Shown here piece after piece: positions 21,991 to 34,190 of a stretch of DNA of 64,000 nucleotides; position 1 is the stretch's first letter, and every line of letters starts with the position of its first letter. The DNA is taken from assembly GCA_949130495.1 (NCBI GenBank), contig OX422222.1, positions 104,149,709 through 104,213,708 of the forward strand, in the 5' to 3' direction. The DNA comes from Sambucus nigra (taxonomy: Eukaryota > Streptophyta > Magnoliopsida > Dipsacales > Adoxaceae). A model generated the notes under the pieces. That model ran no database searches, was not told the DNA's origin, and was given only the letters and a program-made list of their open reading frames with translations. Made by a program: the position numbers and the translations under genes.

Positions 21991-24900
21991 GTTATGTATT
22001 TATTATTATGTTTAATTTTGATTTAATATTTTTACTAAGTAACGATAAATACTCAACATCCTGAGTTATGGTAAAGTTCAAGTGGATGGTTTGTATATTT
22101 CTTAGTTTCACTTAGATCTGAGCTACTTTCAACTTATTTTTCTTTTTAATTTTATTCAACATAGACCTCAAGTTGGTTATGTGACTTGCATTTTGTTGTC
22201 AGTGGGGAGACAATGGCGTTGATGGGTTTAAGTAAGTGAACTTTGATATTTTGGCATCTATTAGTTATTTATCTACATGTGACTGCATTTGTAGTTTAAA
22301 ATTTGAAGTTTTAAAATTGAAAATTGAGCATAATTTTTTTTACATGTGCAAGTTTTAGTACTGTGAATTATATGGTATACTTTTTATGCAGGAAACTAAG
22401 TGAAGTTATCGGTGTTAAAGGCATGAGAATTCCTTAGCGATGTACACACACAGAGGTCATGAGAAGTGCTTTCGGTGCTATATCTTACATGGTGGACTTA
22501 TTCATGTTTTAACAATTTTAGTACTATGTTCTATGTGCTACTATTATCAATAATAAAATGTTTACGCTACGAATTCTAATTTTACTTGAAATGTGGGAGC
22601 TTTGCATACCGATTATTGGAATGATGATCACTAGAATACCAAGTTACTTTCCTATACAGAATTCAAAACTATCTTTCTTTCTTATAAGGCTCATCAAATT
22701 GGATATTGAAATATTATAAAGCCCCTATTGGTTTAGTCTTAATAGGATTCAAACATTGGATTTTATAACATTTTTGCAGTTTTTTTGTTTTGCTAAATCA
22801 GGTATTTGCAAGATCAATTATTATGTTTACACATCATTGCTTTTTATGTAAGGATTCTCTTGGCTGCTAGACTATCCCATAGTCCCAGACGTTATTTGGG
22901 CAAACTAACATCATCGCGAAACAACAAGGTATGTTATTGTACTTAATCATGTTCTTAATACCAAAATTAAAAGTATTGTGTTTTAATTTAGTTATTTAAT
23001 TAACGAACAAGTAATAATCCTCACCTCTTGCTCTTCATTCAGGCCCAGTCTCTCTGTTCACTTGGTTCGACAATATCATCAGGAATTAGCTTAAGTAAGT
23101 TGTATTCCTTTCCATTGAAATCATCTTAATACATAGAGAAGATGAATCAATGATTAAGATCCTAAAGTTTAGAGAAGCTGAGCAGGCCATTTTAGCAAAT
23201 GAGTAGGTGAGGTAGGTCATTTGAGGTAAGATTATCATAGAGGAAATACTATTTAAAACTTCAAGTGTTGCTATATAATAAAGTGTTGCTATTTTTCTTT
23301 TGATTTGGTTTGAATTTCGTATCATAACACTTTGACAATTGTCCGTTGTACAATCACACCCAGTCGTTGGATTTACATTCAAACCGGGTGATATTTTCAT
23401 AAGATTATTGTTACTCATATATAAATTTGTGTTTAGGATTTTCATATTGCTTCGGTGCCCTCACGAGAGTCGTACGATTCAGAGGAGAAACCACATAAAT
23501 CACTTAATGAGAAACAACAGGAGTATGAGGATTTAATGGCAATTGTTGAAAGTCGAAAGAACCAACATTTTTGACTGGATAATTCAAACCATAGGCCATG
23601 CTATTGAGGTACTAATTATTAATTTATGTTCTATGATATTCTAATCAAATTGGGCTCCCTATAGTTGTGAAATAACTTGGCTAGATATTGTTCTGCCAAT
23701 TACAAATATTCAATAAAAAGTAAATGGTTAAAGTTGGGACAGATTACACTATTTCTAAAACTAACTAGGTTTCAAGGTATTTTTATATAAGACTTAATCT
23801 TGACCTTTTATGTTGAAATTAAGGGTTTCGATGATCACCCTACTACATAGAGTTGCTATGTAACTCTAGATGAGACGAATTTGTTTTAAACTGTGTTAGT
23901 TACATCACATGTTTGTATTCTGTTTCACAAGTAGACATTGTGATCATGCAGCAATGTATAAATCCAAGAATGCGAGGACAATCAAGGTGCTCAAGGTATG
24001 GGTACAATCCATCTCCTTGAAATTTATACTTTTGGTGTTAGATTTTCTTGATTTAAAATATGATTTTCATGGTTTTTTAAGATTTGGATATGATAATTGA
24101 GTATTAATAAGATTTGGATAGGGGAATGTGTAGCCACTGTGCTTAGGACTATTTTGAACAATTTTCTTTATTTAGATCTCTATTGATGAAGTAGTTGAAC
24201 TATATATCTTTTCTAAATCAGATTTCAATTATGTGAGGGGCTATTAATATAGTTTCTCTTTTGCAGGTGGACTGAAGATATAATCATTACTGTGAACAGG
24301 TGGAAATGGTGAACTCTTTTGACTTAGTTATGGGGTTTGGAGCTGCAATACCATACACATCTTGCAGCTTAGTTATGGCTTTTTGAGCATTTTCTACGCC
24401 CGTATGGTCTATTATTGTTGTTGTTGTTATTGTTGTGGTATTTTGTATTGTCTAAACAAGGTGGATAGTCATATAAACAAAAGAAGCTTTGACCAATTTT
24501 TTGTAACAGTTAGTGATATTAAAGGTTGAACAATTCAATGAAATGATTGCGGAATTAGTTATGTGGATGAAGATTTAACTATTTGTTTATGTATTATAGT
24601 CAATTGTTGGTATAACATTTTGTCAATATTTGATTTTCCCTTATAGAGAACGAAATAGTAATTTATTTTGATTGATGAATAAGGTATATTTGAATATTGT
24701 TGTCGTAGTATTTTTTTTATTTCTTAAAAAGTGGTGGATAGTCCTATAAATAATATGAATTCTTTCCAAATTTGATGAATTTAGACTATTTGAAAGAATG
24801 TTGTTGCACTATTTGTTATTTGTTAAGCAGGGTGGAAAGTTCTATAAACGAAGGAGATTATGGACAATTTTTTTTTTAAATTACACTTCGTTTTTTTGGG

Positions 24901-25011
24901 GAGTGATATTTTTGCCGTTTTGCAATTATATACGTTGAAATTTTTTTATTGTTTTACGATTACCCACTTTGGAAATTTTCGTCGTGCCTTCAGGCACGGG
25001 CTTTTCGCTAG

Positions 25012-25140
25012 TGTATATATATATAGATGGTGTTACATATAACAACTATATATATAGTTACTGTTATATATAACAGCTATATAAATATGTAGCTGGTGTT
25101 ATATATAACAGCTATATATATAGCTGCTGTAACTTGTGCA
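25012..25140. repeat. TA-rich palindromic repeat (tatataaca / gctatata units)
   Basis: Several units of the form gttatatataaca-gctatatatatagct occur in tandem and are self-complementary. They form the right flank of the Helitron. Confidence 0.7.
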
Positions 25141-25699
25141 TTTGTTTATTTTTCCCGTTAAATTCCAATTGTAACTTGTACAATTGTTAATTTTTCAATT
25201 ATTTTCTTGAACAATTACCGGTATCTAAGACGTATCTTTAATTGATTCTATTTGATTTATGTTCTCATTGTTGTGTGTATAATTACGGGCAGACCATCTG
25301 AGATATAGCTTCTGCTGTAAATCGCATCCTTCTTTACATCCTTGGTCTTCTCTTCAAGTATGTTCCCTTTATTTGGTAAAAGTTGTTACATTCGTTTGAT
25401 TTTGATCATGTATGAAATTCAACAATATTCCATATCATAATACATAGATTTTATGTTTATGAAAGTATATTGAACATGTATGAAATGTGAATACTTTGAT
25501 CTGAAAATAACTTTGATTTGATGACTATCACCTCTCCCTCTCTCTTTAAGAGTTCTCTCTCTCTCTGTTCTACCTCCAGGCACACCAGTAGGTGTGCTGG
25601 TCAGTCTAGTCGACCCCATTATCTGAGGAAGACACCTCAAAAGAAGAAGAAGAAGAAGATGATATCCATGTCCATAGCAAGAAAAAACAAAGGAGCATC

Positions 25700-27000
25700 A
25701 TGAAGAACCGAATGACCTCTTGCCTTATTTGGAGGTTGATATGGACTGTAATGATGATCCTCCACCACTCCTTATGGAGTAAGACAGTCCTAACCAAAGA
25801 TCAGAAATGGAATGCCAACCCCAGCCTGCAAATGTTATTCCACCCACTCCCCTCTCATACAAAGATGCAGTAGAAAATAAAAAACCTCATAACACTGATA
25901 TTTACTTCGATGAATGCACGGGTGAATGGTCTAATGAATAAAGTGACCAGAATCCTCAAGGTGACCTCGACCTAAACCACGGCCTAGAAGATGATTCAGA
26001 CCCCCTTTTCCCAACTGTTATTATCCCCAAGAAACATGTAGAGAAACTTAGAAAAATATGGAAGGATAGTGTTACAGTCAGCCTTGTAGGAAGAAATATC
26101 GGGTTCAAACTTCTAGCGAACAAAGTGCCTACTATCTGTAACCTCCATGGGGACTATGAAATAATCGATCTCGAGGAGGGTCATTTTTTATTCAAGTTCT
26201 CCATGAAAGAAGATTACTTCAACATGTTAACAGATGGTCCTTTGATCATAAATGGTCATTATCTCATTGTGAGGAATTGGAATCCTAATTTCAATCCAAC
26301 TAACAACTCAAATATCTCTACATCTCTTTAGGTAAGACTTCCAAGATTACCCATTGAATGGTTAGATGAAAAAACCCTATTCCACATTGGGAGAAAACTA
26401 GGTAAACCCATTAAAATGGATTTTAACTCGGTGTCCTCCTCTAGAGGGAAATATGTTCGTATCTGTAATAAAGTGGACATATCCAAACCTCTTATCCCAT
26501 GCTACAATTGGATGGTAGAAAATACAGAGTTGAATACGAATTCCTTCCATACCACTGCTTTTCTTGCAGAAGAATTGCATATAAAAGTGAGTTTTGCCCG
26601 GATCGGAGACCTCCTATGGGCGAAAATGTGACGATCGGAAATCCGACGAGTTCTTCACCAGCGGTAACTCATGAAGATAATGGTCAAACCAGCTTTTCTA
26701 ACTCCAATAGTAACTTACCCTTTTTGTGTAACAACTTTGATTTGGCAGTGGATAAGAACTTTGAGGAACCTTTGGACGATCGTTTTGGCCCCTGGATGCT
26801 TGTTAAAAAGGGAAATCCAAGCCAAAATAGCCGTCAACCTACCGCTATTGACAAGACCACTAGAACCGAAATCAGTAAGGGAGGTACAGGGAATAGATTT
26901 TCCAGTCTCAATCATATCTCACTGACTGCACCAACACGTGCTTCTACCCAACCCAGTCAAAAAGCAAAAACCCATTTTAAAAATAAAAACGCTTATTCCT
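25700..27000 (+). pseudogene. LINE ORF1 remnant (DUF4283-like RNA-binding protein with zinc knuckle)
   Basis: After an acidic leader the frame reads VSLVGRNIGFKLLANKVP, GDYEIIDLEEGHFLFKF, NMLTDGPLIINGHYLIVRNW, then LPRLPIEWLDEKTLFHIGRK. This is the DUF4283 fold used by plant L1 ORF1 proteins to bind RNA. A frameshift follows, then a CCHC-like zinc knuckle, CFSCRRIAYKSEFCP, in which the usual His is lost (Tyr at that place). The tail to 27000 is Ser/Asn-rich. Visible stops include 26329-26331. ORF1p would coat LINE RNA; this copy is not translatable as a whole. Confidence 0.75.
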
Positions 27001-27739
27001 AAGATAATATATGACCTACAAACGTGGTTTGGGGGTATTTTATGAATCATGGGTCCACCTCAGTTGTCAATCAAAAATAAATGTTCTGTCAAAGCAACGT
27101 GGCAATTCAAGGCCACATGGAGCCACGGCTACAAATGCATCCAACTTATCTATTAAATCCCAGCATATCAACGTACGAGGATCTCAACAAACTCTCCCTT
27201 TTACTGAACCAGCCTTACTGGAGGATGTCTCTGCGGGTATGTCCAAAGATTTAGACCATGAGGTACGTCCTATCAACCCCCTAGGCAAATTAATTTTATT
27301 AATATCTCTTCTATTAATTCCTCCCCTTCCCCCACCCCTTTTAACAATTATAGCACTCCGCTCCCCTCCCCTCACTTCTCCAATGCCTTACCTCCCCCAC
27401 TACTAGGCCAACCCCCTGATCACCAGTCTGTTTCCCATGGAAAATATCTATTTCCCCATTGAGCTGATAGGGGACCTTAAAATCCAACACATTTGCTTGT
27501 TATAAGGTAGGGAGGAAGTCAACATCCCTCTTGGTACGGAAATGGATGTGGTTGCAAGGATATCGTGGTGTGGTCCCCAAATACGAATTGTCCTAAAATC
27601 ACTAGAGAAACCCAAAGACAAAGAGATGAACATAATGGGAAAAGTATTGAAGGTGCCCTCAACCAACGAAATAATTTTTAGATTCAAGAATTCCCTACCC
27701 TGGACTATTTTCCTTGAACTTCCCATCCCAAATTTCCTT

Positions 27740-30290
27740 TCCTCTATGTCTGTGTTAACCTGGAACTATCAAAGGGTGGGAAAACCCCAATTTAAACCCA
27801 CCTTTGCCAAGCTCCGTAAGAATTTCAAACCCACAATTATTTTCCTATTGGAAACCCTTGGAAACCTAGGATTCCTTTGCTAATTTATCCATTTATTTTG
27901 CTTTTATGGGATTTCCCAACTGGGAGGTCTCTGAGGTTCGTGGGAAGTCGGGGGGTATTTAGGTCCCTTGGAACCAAAGCTCTATCTCTCTTCGCACCGT
28001 CTCTGTCACTGATCAAGTCATTCACCTTCTTGTCACCCTCAAGAACTATGATGAATGGCTCATCTTCACTATTTATGACAACCCTGATTACACTCTCCAT
28101 TAAACCCTTTGGCATAACTTGAAGTGCCTTGCCCAGGAATGGAAACCTCGTGGCTGGATATGGGAGATTTCAACAATTATACTGACCCATCTGGAAAAAG
28201 AAGCTTCTCCACTAAGAAAAATGATTCCAAGTGTTCGAAGTTTGTTGAAAACATTGATAGCTGCAACCTTATGGACCTCAGTTGCACCGATCCCCGGCTT
28301 ACCAGGACTAATTATAGAGAGGTTTTTGCCAACATCCTTGTCAGACTCGACAGATCACTTGCCAACCCGGCTTGGCGCATGCTTTTTCCTGAAGCTGTTG
28401 TAGATAATTGCCCATGCACTGCTTCGTATCACTGCCCTATGATTATTAATCTAAAAGGTAAAACTCCTAACACTTTCATTCCCTGCCCTTTCAGACGTCT
28501 TGCGTGTTGGTTTGAGCATGTTTATTTCCACAATATTATCCTTAATAATTGGAACATGAACTCTAATCTTAAGCACAACATTGATACTTTCCTCCCGATC
28601 ATTAAACATTGGAATCACACTATTTTTTGCCATTTACGACTAATAAAAAGTGTATTCTCAAAAGAATTAAAGGCATCTAAATCGCCAAAGAGTCCCACTT
28701 TTCCCATAATCTCGATATTCTTGAAAAAAACTCATAAATGAATACAACAACATCCTTCGTAATGAAGAACTTATATGGAAACAAAAGTCTCGTATTAAAT
28801 GGCTTAAAAAGGGTGATAGGAACACTAAATTTTTCCATACTTCTACTATTATCAGAAGACGTTATTATAAAATCCATATACTAAAAATTAATGATGAGTG
28901 GGTTGATGATAACATGATAATGAAAATCAACATTAATAACTTCTTTATGACCCTGTTATCGAAACCTAGTAGTGCGTCTCATCAAAATGTCTTCTACAAC
29001 CTTGACCACCCCTGCCTAAACGACAATGATAATTACACCTTAGAGCTCCCCTTATCCCTCGATGAGGTTAGACGTGCCATTTTCTCTATGAATGTCCTCA
29101 CTGCACCTGGGCCGGATGGAGTCCTACCAATATTTTATCATACTTTCTAGTAAACTACCAAAATTAGCATATTTAATTTCATAAATGATTGTTTCTCTTC
29201 TCTGCGTTCCCGGAGGATGCCAACACGAGTCATATAATGCCGATCCCTATGATTGACAATCCCAAAAACATCTCCCAATTTAGGCCTATCACCCTCTGCA
29301 ATGTCCCCTACAATATTTTGGCCAAAGTTATTGTTAATAGGATCCACCCCATCCTCTGTCGTATCATTAGCCCTAACCAAGCTAGCTTCCTCCCAGGTCG
29401 GCAGACCTCGAACAATATCATTATCACCTAATAAATTATCCACACCCTTAATAACAAAAAAGGTAAAAAAGGGGGGGTTATTTTTAAAATCGACCTTGAA
29501 AAAGCCTATGACAAGATCAACTGGGAATTTATGGATAAAGTACTGGCCTGGTTTAACATCAGTCCTACAATCAGAAAAATTATTCAAAGTTGTTTCTCGA
29601 GTGACTCCACCTCCATCTTTTGGAACGTGTCACCTCTCCCTAATTTCAAATCGTTTAGGGGTCTTAGACAGGGTGATACTCTATCCCCTTACCTTTTCAT
29701 CATGTGTATGGACTACTTGGGAGAAGTGATTGACCAGAAGGTCAAACTGGGAAGATGGAAAGGTCTTAAGGCTTTCCCCAACGGCCCCGTCATCTCCCAC
29801 CTGTTCTTTGTTGATGATCTCATTCTTTTCTCTGAAGCCACCCAGGGATGTTGTGACGTTGTCATGAACATGCTGAATCTATTTCATAATATCTTGGGCC
29901 AATATCGGAGTCTCTCAAAATTCAAAATGTTCTTCTCCCCCAGCAACCCTAGGCACTTTGCCCGTGAGCTTAGCAGAAGCTGTGGGATAAATATCACCAT
30001 GGAGATGGGTACCTACCTTGGTACCACCCTTATTCACGGAAGAATGAGCGTCAATCACTACTCATCCATTGTGGATAAATTCCAAAAGAAAATTGCGAGC
30101 TGGAAGGCCAACCTTCTCTCCCTTATGGAAAGGATCACTCTCATTCACATTGTCCCTAAAAAGATCAATAATAAACTTGACAAACTCAATAGGAATTTCC
30201 TTTGGGGTGACTAAAATGAGAAGAAGAAAGTTCATCTAGTGACAAACCCCTATTTGGTTTTTAATAGAAGGAATATGGCATGTCATTAAA
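27740..30290 (+). pseudogene. LINE ORF2 remnant (endonuclease and reverse transcriptase)
   Basis: The N-terminus, MSVLTWNYQRVGKPQFKPTF, is the AP-endonuclease start (usual SWNxxG). MGDFNNYTDPSGKRSF near 28160 and TASYHCPMIINL near 28420 match the later endonuclease blocks, but the usual SDH catalytic His step reads SYH. RT follows: KGDRNTKFFH (28805), SMNVLTAPGPDGVLPIFYH, PISQFRPI-type and ITLCNVPYNILAKVIVNR, NQASFLPGRQTSNNIIIT, IDLEKAYDKINWEF, FRGLRQGDTLSPYLF, then the active site HLFFVDDLILFSE near 29800-29835. RT motifs are well kept between 29531 and 30214, the longest open stretch. Stops and shifts elsewhere inactivate it. ORF2p would nick DNA and reverse-transcribe LINE RNA. Confidence 0.85.
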
Positions 30291-30300
30291 CATATCAACA

Positions 30301-30305
30301 GGGAC
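30301..30305. repeat. Target site duplication gggac, left copy
   Basis: An identical 5-mer follows the right LTR at 31740-31744. Confidence 0.85.
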
Positions 30306-30613
30306 TAACGTGAACTACACGTCAATGACCTAAAAATCAAGACTATGATTTCTCGAGAGAGCAACAAAAGAGTTCTTATATTTCAAGAATTGAGGAATTG
30401 AGTAAAAAATGAGAATACAAGAGCTATTTATATGAGAGATATTACTTGCTAATCAAGTAATTACCTAAAATAACTAAAAAGGCCCTGCTAAAAAAAAAGC
30501 CTAATTAGTCCCAAACATGCTTCGAGGCTAATTAAGGAGAGAAAATCACTAAAAAGAGCTAAAAATATAAATAAAGGGAAAAATAAAAGGAAAATAATAA
30601 TGGATTCCTATCA
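30306..30613 (-). repeat. 3' LTR of short LTR element
   Basis: 308 bp, plus-strand ends taacgtgaac...cctatca. The expected TG is mutated to TA at this outer edge. It aligns along its whole length with 31424-31739. Confidence 0.85.
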
Positions 30614-31423
30614 ACCTCTCCGGCTTAAAAAAAAGTTCATCCTTGAACTTGCAAAATTGGAGAATCGCGTGAGAAGTTCCAAAAAATATGCTTGAAAATT
30701 TATGCAACGACTTGTGAGGCCAAAAATATTTTCTTGAAAATTTGAGGAAGGTCATTTTTCTTCAATTCTTGCTTTTAAGATCCATCATCTTCCTCTTTCC
30801 TATCATGTCAACCATAAAAAATAGTGCCCACCTGGGTCAAAAAACATTTTCTTGGCCTCAAACCATAGTTCTTGAACGTGTTGGAGGGTTTAAACCAAAT
30901 CAGACTGACTTTGAGGACGGTTAGGGTAAAACCCTAAAGTTCCTGTGCCACTTGGACGGTTTAGAAGAAGTCCGGTTGTCAGATTTTTCTTCTCGCCTAG
31001 ACCGTGTGGTGAAGAGATTATTTTGGGGTGTGTGCCAACCCCAAGGTGAGATCCGACCCCTTCGGGTTGGTCTTGGTGGATGACCGGTGATGTTTTCTTA
31101 TCTGGATGGGTGTCCGGTGGGTTACCACCCTTGTCGCCTCCTCTGGCCACTGCGGGGTTGGTGGTGGTAGGGTTAGGAAGTGGTGGGTAACCTTTTTTTG
31201 TGGGATAGGGGTGGAAAAGGTTACGGAAGTGAGGGTGGTGCTATTTCGGGCGCGAGAGTTTTGAGATTTGGAAAGAAGTTGAATTATTGAAAACTTTTTC
31301 TTAACTCCTTATTGATCTCAACTTGAATCCGCATCATCTTTTCCGGGGCCATTAAAAGTAGTGCACGAATTTTTGAACACCAATACACCAATTGGGGAAC
31401 GACACCTCACTCTAATACTAATT

Positions 31424-31739
31424 TGACGTGAACTACACGTCAATGACCTAAAAATCAAGTTTATGATTTCTGGAGAGAGAAACAAAAGGGTTCTTATATT
31501 TCAACAATTGAGGAATTGAGTTCAAAATGATAATAGAAGAGCTATTTATATGAGAGATACTACTTCTAATCAAGTAATTACCTAAAATGACTAAAAAGGG
31601 CCTATTAAAAAAAAGAATGCCTAATTAGTCCCAAACATGCTTGGAGGCTAATTAAGGAGAGAAAATGACTAAAAAGAGCTAAAAATAAAAATAAAAACAA
31701 AAGGAAAAATAAAAGGAAAATAACAATGGATTCCCATCA
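31424..31739 (-). repeat. 5' LTR of short LTR element
   Basis: 316 bp, plus-strand ends tgacgtgaac...cccatca, with intact TG/CA. Confidence 0.85.
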
Positions 31740-31744
31740 GGGAC

Positions 31745-32271
31745 AGCTACTCGATTTGAGGTTGTATACCTTAACCTTATTTATCCTTAGAATTGAAGTG
31801 TAGTTGAATGATTTTTTTTATGATTTTGGGTTATTGTTGTTCATATTTGCAAAGATCGTTTTTGTTTCCTCTTTCGTATATATTAGCCCCAAGAAGTTTA
31901 TAGACATTTTATGACCTATTTACGATCTCTATTAATGGGCCTCTTTCTGATCTTATTTATGTGACATGTATCTCGGTATGAAGTGTCAAACCTATTTATT
32001 TGTTCTCATTTGTTTGTCCTGTAATGTGGACCATATATAACTATTTTATTTATATGTTTAGATGCAATTTAATTGGTCGTATAGATACTTGGTTATTTTC
32101 TCCAATCCAATGAGTAATCTTTGATTTCAGATTCACTATTAATACTATAATACAAGAAACATAATACATTTTAGCAAAGCTGCTACTATATATACTTGTT
32201 GTTGTTATATATACAAGAAATATATGCTATTATATACTCGTATATATAATACTCGCCGCTATATATATATA
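31745..32271. other. AT-rich stretch, possible LINE remainder then intergenic DNA
   Basis: It directly continues the LINE target sequence after the short LTR element but shows no clear motif. From about 32160 it is rich in tatata. Confidence 0.35.
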
Positions 32272-32330
32272 CTAGAGGATGCCTGTGCCGAGGGCACTGC
32301 GCTGCCTCCACCCCTTGCCCGTGCCCCCTT
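32272..32330 (-). mobile_element. Helitron 3' terminus, inverted (5' end not found)
   Basis: On the minus strand the sequence has a hairpin gtgcc-ctc-ggcac, the spacer aggcatcct, CTAG (32275-32272) and a following T, the standard Helitron 3' end. I could not locate a matching 5' end at higher coordinates, so the length of the element is unknown and the end given is only that of the recognised terminus. Confidence 0.55.
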
Positions 32331-32392
32331 TTTTAAAAAACAAAAATAAAAACCCCTTTTATAAAAAACTTTAAAAATAAAACTTTTAGCAT

Positions 32393-32420
32393 GACATTTC
32401 ATGCATGCGCATGAAATGTC
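32393..32420. repeat. Perfect 12-bp-stem palindrome
   Basis: gacatttcatgc and gcatgaaatgtc are exact reverse complements separated by atgc. This could form a hairpin in DNA or RNA. Confidence 0.9.
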
Positions 32421-34190
32421 AAAATATCATCCATATATTTTTTTTATCATGCATAAGCTATCTTTTATATATATATGGGAGTAGGGTGTTTTAATAGCAA
32501 AACGATCCAACGATTGTGGTGCGATCTAATGGTGCCAAAATCTGCCATGTCATAAGGAAGGCATGACATAGCAAATGAAGAAACCTACCTAAAAAAACCA
32601 TCTCCTTTTCTAGTGGTAGAAGATAATTTGTAATTTTTTCTAATTTGATGTTAAACTTAGTTGAACTTATCTTTTATTTTCCAAAAAGGTCATTCCATTA
32701 TATTACAATCCGTCCTCCCTCAAATTGCCAATTTTTCCTCCCTTTATTTATTGTACAGGACTGGCTCTCACGTGTACATCTAGGGACTTCCTCAAGTGTT
32801 GCATAACTATATGTACTCCCGATGCGACTGACAATAAAATCACCACTGTCGATACACACACTGGTACAAACTCTTACTTTGCTCCCCTGTTTTGTTATAT
32901 TGCCTCTCGGTGTCTCACTCTTGAAAGTTTTGACAATTTCAAATGATGAAATATGTGAGTTTTTTTAGAGTTTTTCCTAGGTTTGTTCAATCTTTCCATG
33001 GTTATAAATATGGGTTAATACCGTTATGTATCGTTATTATCGTTGTTACAATATATCCAATATGCACCAAAAAATATAGGTATCCGATGAGGGCTCTCTT
33101 GCATTTCTCTTTACTAATTTCCTTTGGAGTCTGCGATTTTGAACATCAAAATTGGACATATCAACAAAATCAAAATAGTTATAATGATTTTTGCATTGAA
33201 AAGGGATATTTGCATGCAAGTCTCTAGCATTATTTTTTTTGATTGGATTCATAGAGATGTGTTCTTATGTTTAGGATTATTAATGAATTTCCAAATGGAG
33301 TTCAATATTTATCTTCTTGAACTCAACGATCTAATTTCAAGAGTGGATTGGTAGTCAAAGAAATTTCTCATCTTTGTTATCATATTTTTTATGCACATAA
33401 GAATTAATTAATTTATTTTCTATGGGTGGGATATAATATTTCACTCTGTTTGATGGTGCTTTCTCAGAAATGATTTCATACTCTCTCAGAGATAATATTT
33501 CACTCGGTTTGATGGTGCTATTACCAATAATAAATGTTGTTGGGTTTTAAGGTAATTACATCCAGTGTTAATCGTAATAACATTTCATATTTTTCCAGAA
33601 TTAATATTGTAATGATTTATAATTAACGAGTGTTGATTTCTGCAAGTTTTTGACACTCACTAAAATAACTTAGATAACTTGCTCAGTGAAATACTATGTG
33701 TGCCCTACTATATTCCTTGACAATAACTCCCTCTCCCCCTCTCTAATTTTGATATTTTTTTGTTAGGTGGTCATGGAATTTCATGAGGCCTTTGATAAGA
33801 TCACAACTCTCCACTAAAAAACTCTACAACTCACCCCCTCAACATTTTAGTGTTTTATTTCTTAGATATGCAGAGGTAAGTTGTGCTTCAAATATTAGGC
33901 TTCGACATCTATCAATCGTAATTACAACTTATTGTCTCATTATTTTTATGCACATTTGATCTTATATCAGTGATGACCTATCAGTTGTTATTGGGGGAGG
34001 TAATAGGGATTTGGCGTTTATCGACGATAGGCATATTTATATTATATGCTCAATATTTATTGTTGTATAGGTTGCCTTTCTTATTCCCAGGCGTGTTTAT
34101 ATATTAAACACATTAATGTTATTTATACGAGGTCCAAGATGAACTATTAGTATTGTGGTTTGTAAGAGGGTAGTTTAGATAAGATGAATG
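32421..34190. other. Intergenic stretch, nothing recognised
   Basis: Short frames only (the longest about 94 aa at 32943-33227), none with a known motif. A phrase gtttgatggtgct is duplicated near 33448 and 33499. Confidence 0.45.

Larger units (their letters stand above)
17905..25011 (+). mobile_element. Non-autonomous Helitron with captured gene fragment
   Basis: The 5' end TCTATATAATAAGGAG is preceded by A. The 3' end has a hairpin cgtgcc-ttca-ggcacg (about 24983-24998), a short spacer, CTAG (25008-25011) and a following T. Both fit plant Helitrons, which insert between A and T without a target duplication. Both flanks are TA-rich, as Helitron targets often are. No Rep/helicase gene is present. 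The interior carries, antisense to the element, a spliced fragment of a DUF629 ubiquitin-hydrolase-related gene, plus a 324-bp tandem duplication, a foldback segment and several splice-site-bounded stretches on the plus strand (for example near 22850-23100 and 23930-24000) that I could not identify. Confidence 0.75.
25510..30290 (+). mobile_element. Decayed L1-type LINE (non-LTR retrotransposon)
   Basis: ORF1 (DUF4283-like plus zinc knuckle) is followed by ORF2 (AP-endonuclease-like domain, then RT), all on the plus strand. Both ORFs are broken by stops and frameshifts. An unrelated short LTR element is inserted at 30305. LINE-like sequence seems to run a little further beyond it (from 31745) but I cannot trace a 3' UTR or poly-A tail. 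The exact 5' end is unclear; the start given is where the acidic ORF1 leader begins. Confidence 0.8.
30306..31739 (-). mobile_element. Short non-autonomous LTR retrotransposon (TRIM/SMART-like), 1.43 kb
   Basis: Two near-identical LTRs (30306-30613 and 31424-31739) bound an 810-bp interior, and the 5-bp duplication gggac flanks the whole. Read on the minus strand, the bases just inside the right LTR (tagtattagagtgagg) resemble a worn initiator-Met tRNA primer site, and a purine-rich cggagaggt lies just before the left LTR. Together these set the orientation as minus. The interior has no protease or RT; a Pro/Gly-rich 86-aa frame (30890-31150, minus) is unassigned. It is inserted in the LINE. 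LTR differences are few, so this copy is younger than the LINE. Confidence 0.8.

Noticed and set aside
26715..26915. Minus-strand open frames across the LINE
   Set aside because: Shadows of the plus-strand LINE ORF1 and ORF2.
32460..32520. Plus-strand Helitron 5' end at tcttttatatatatatggga
   Set aside because: Only loose similarity to known starts and no matching 3' end downstream.
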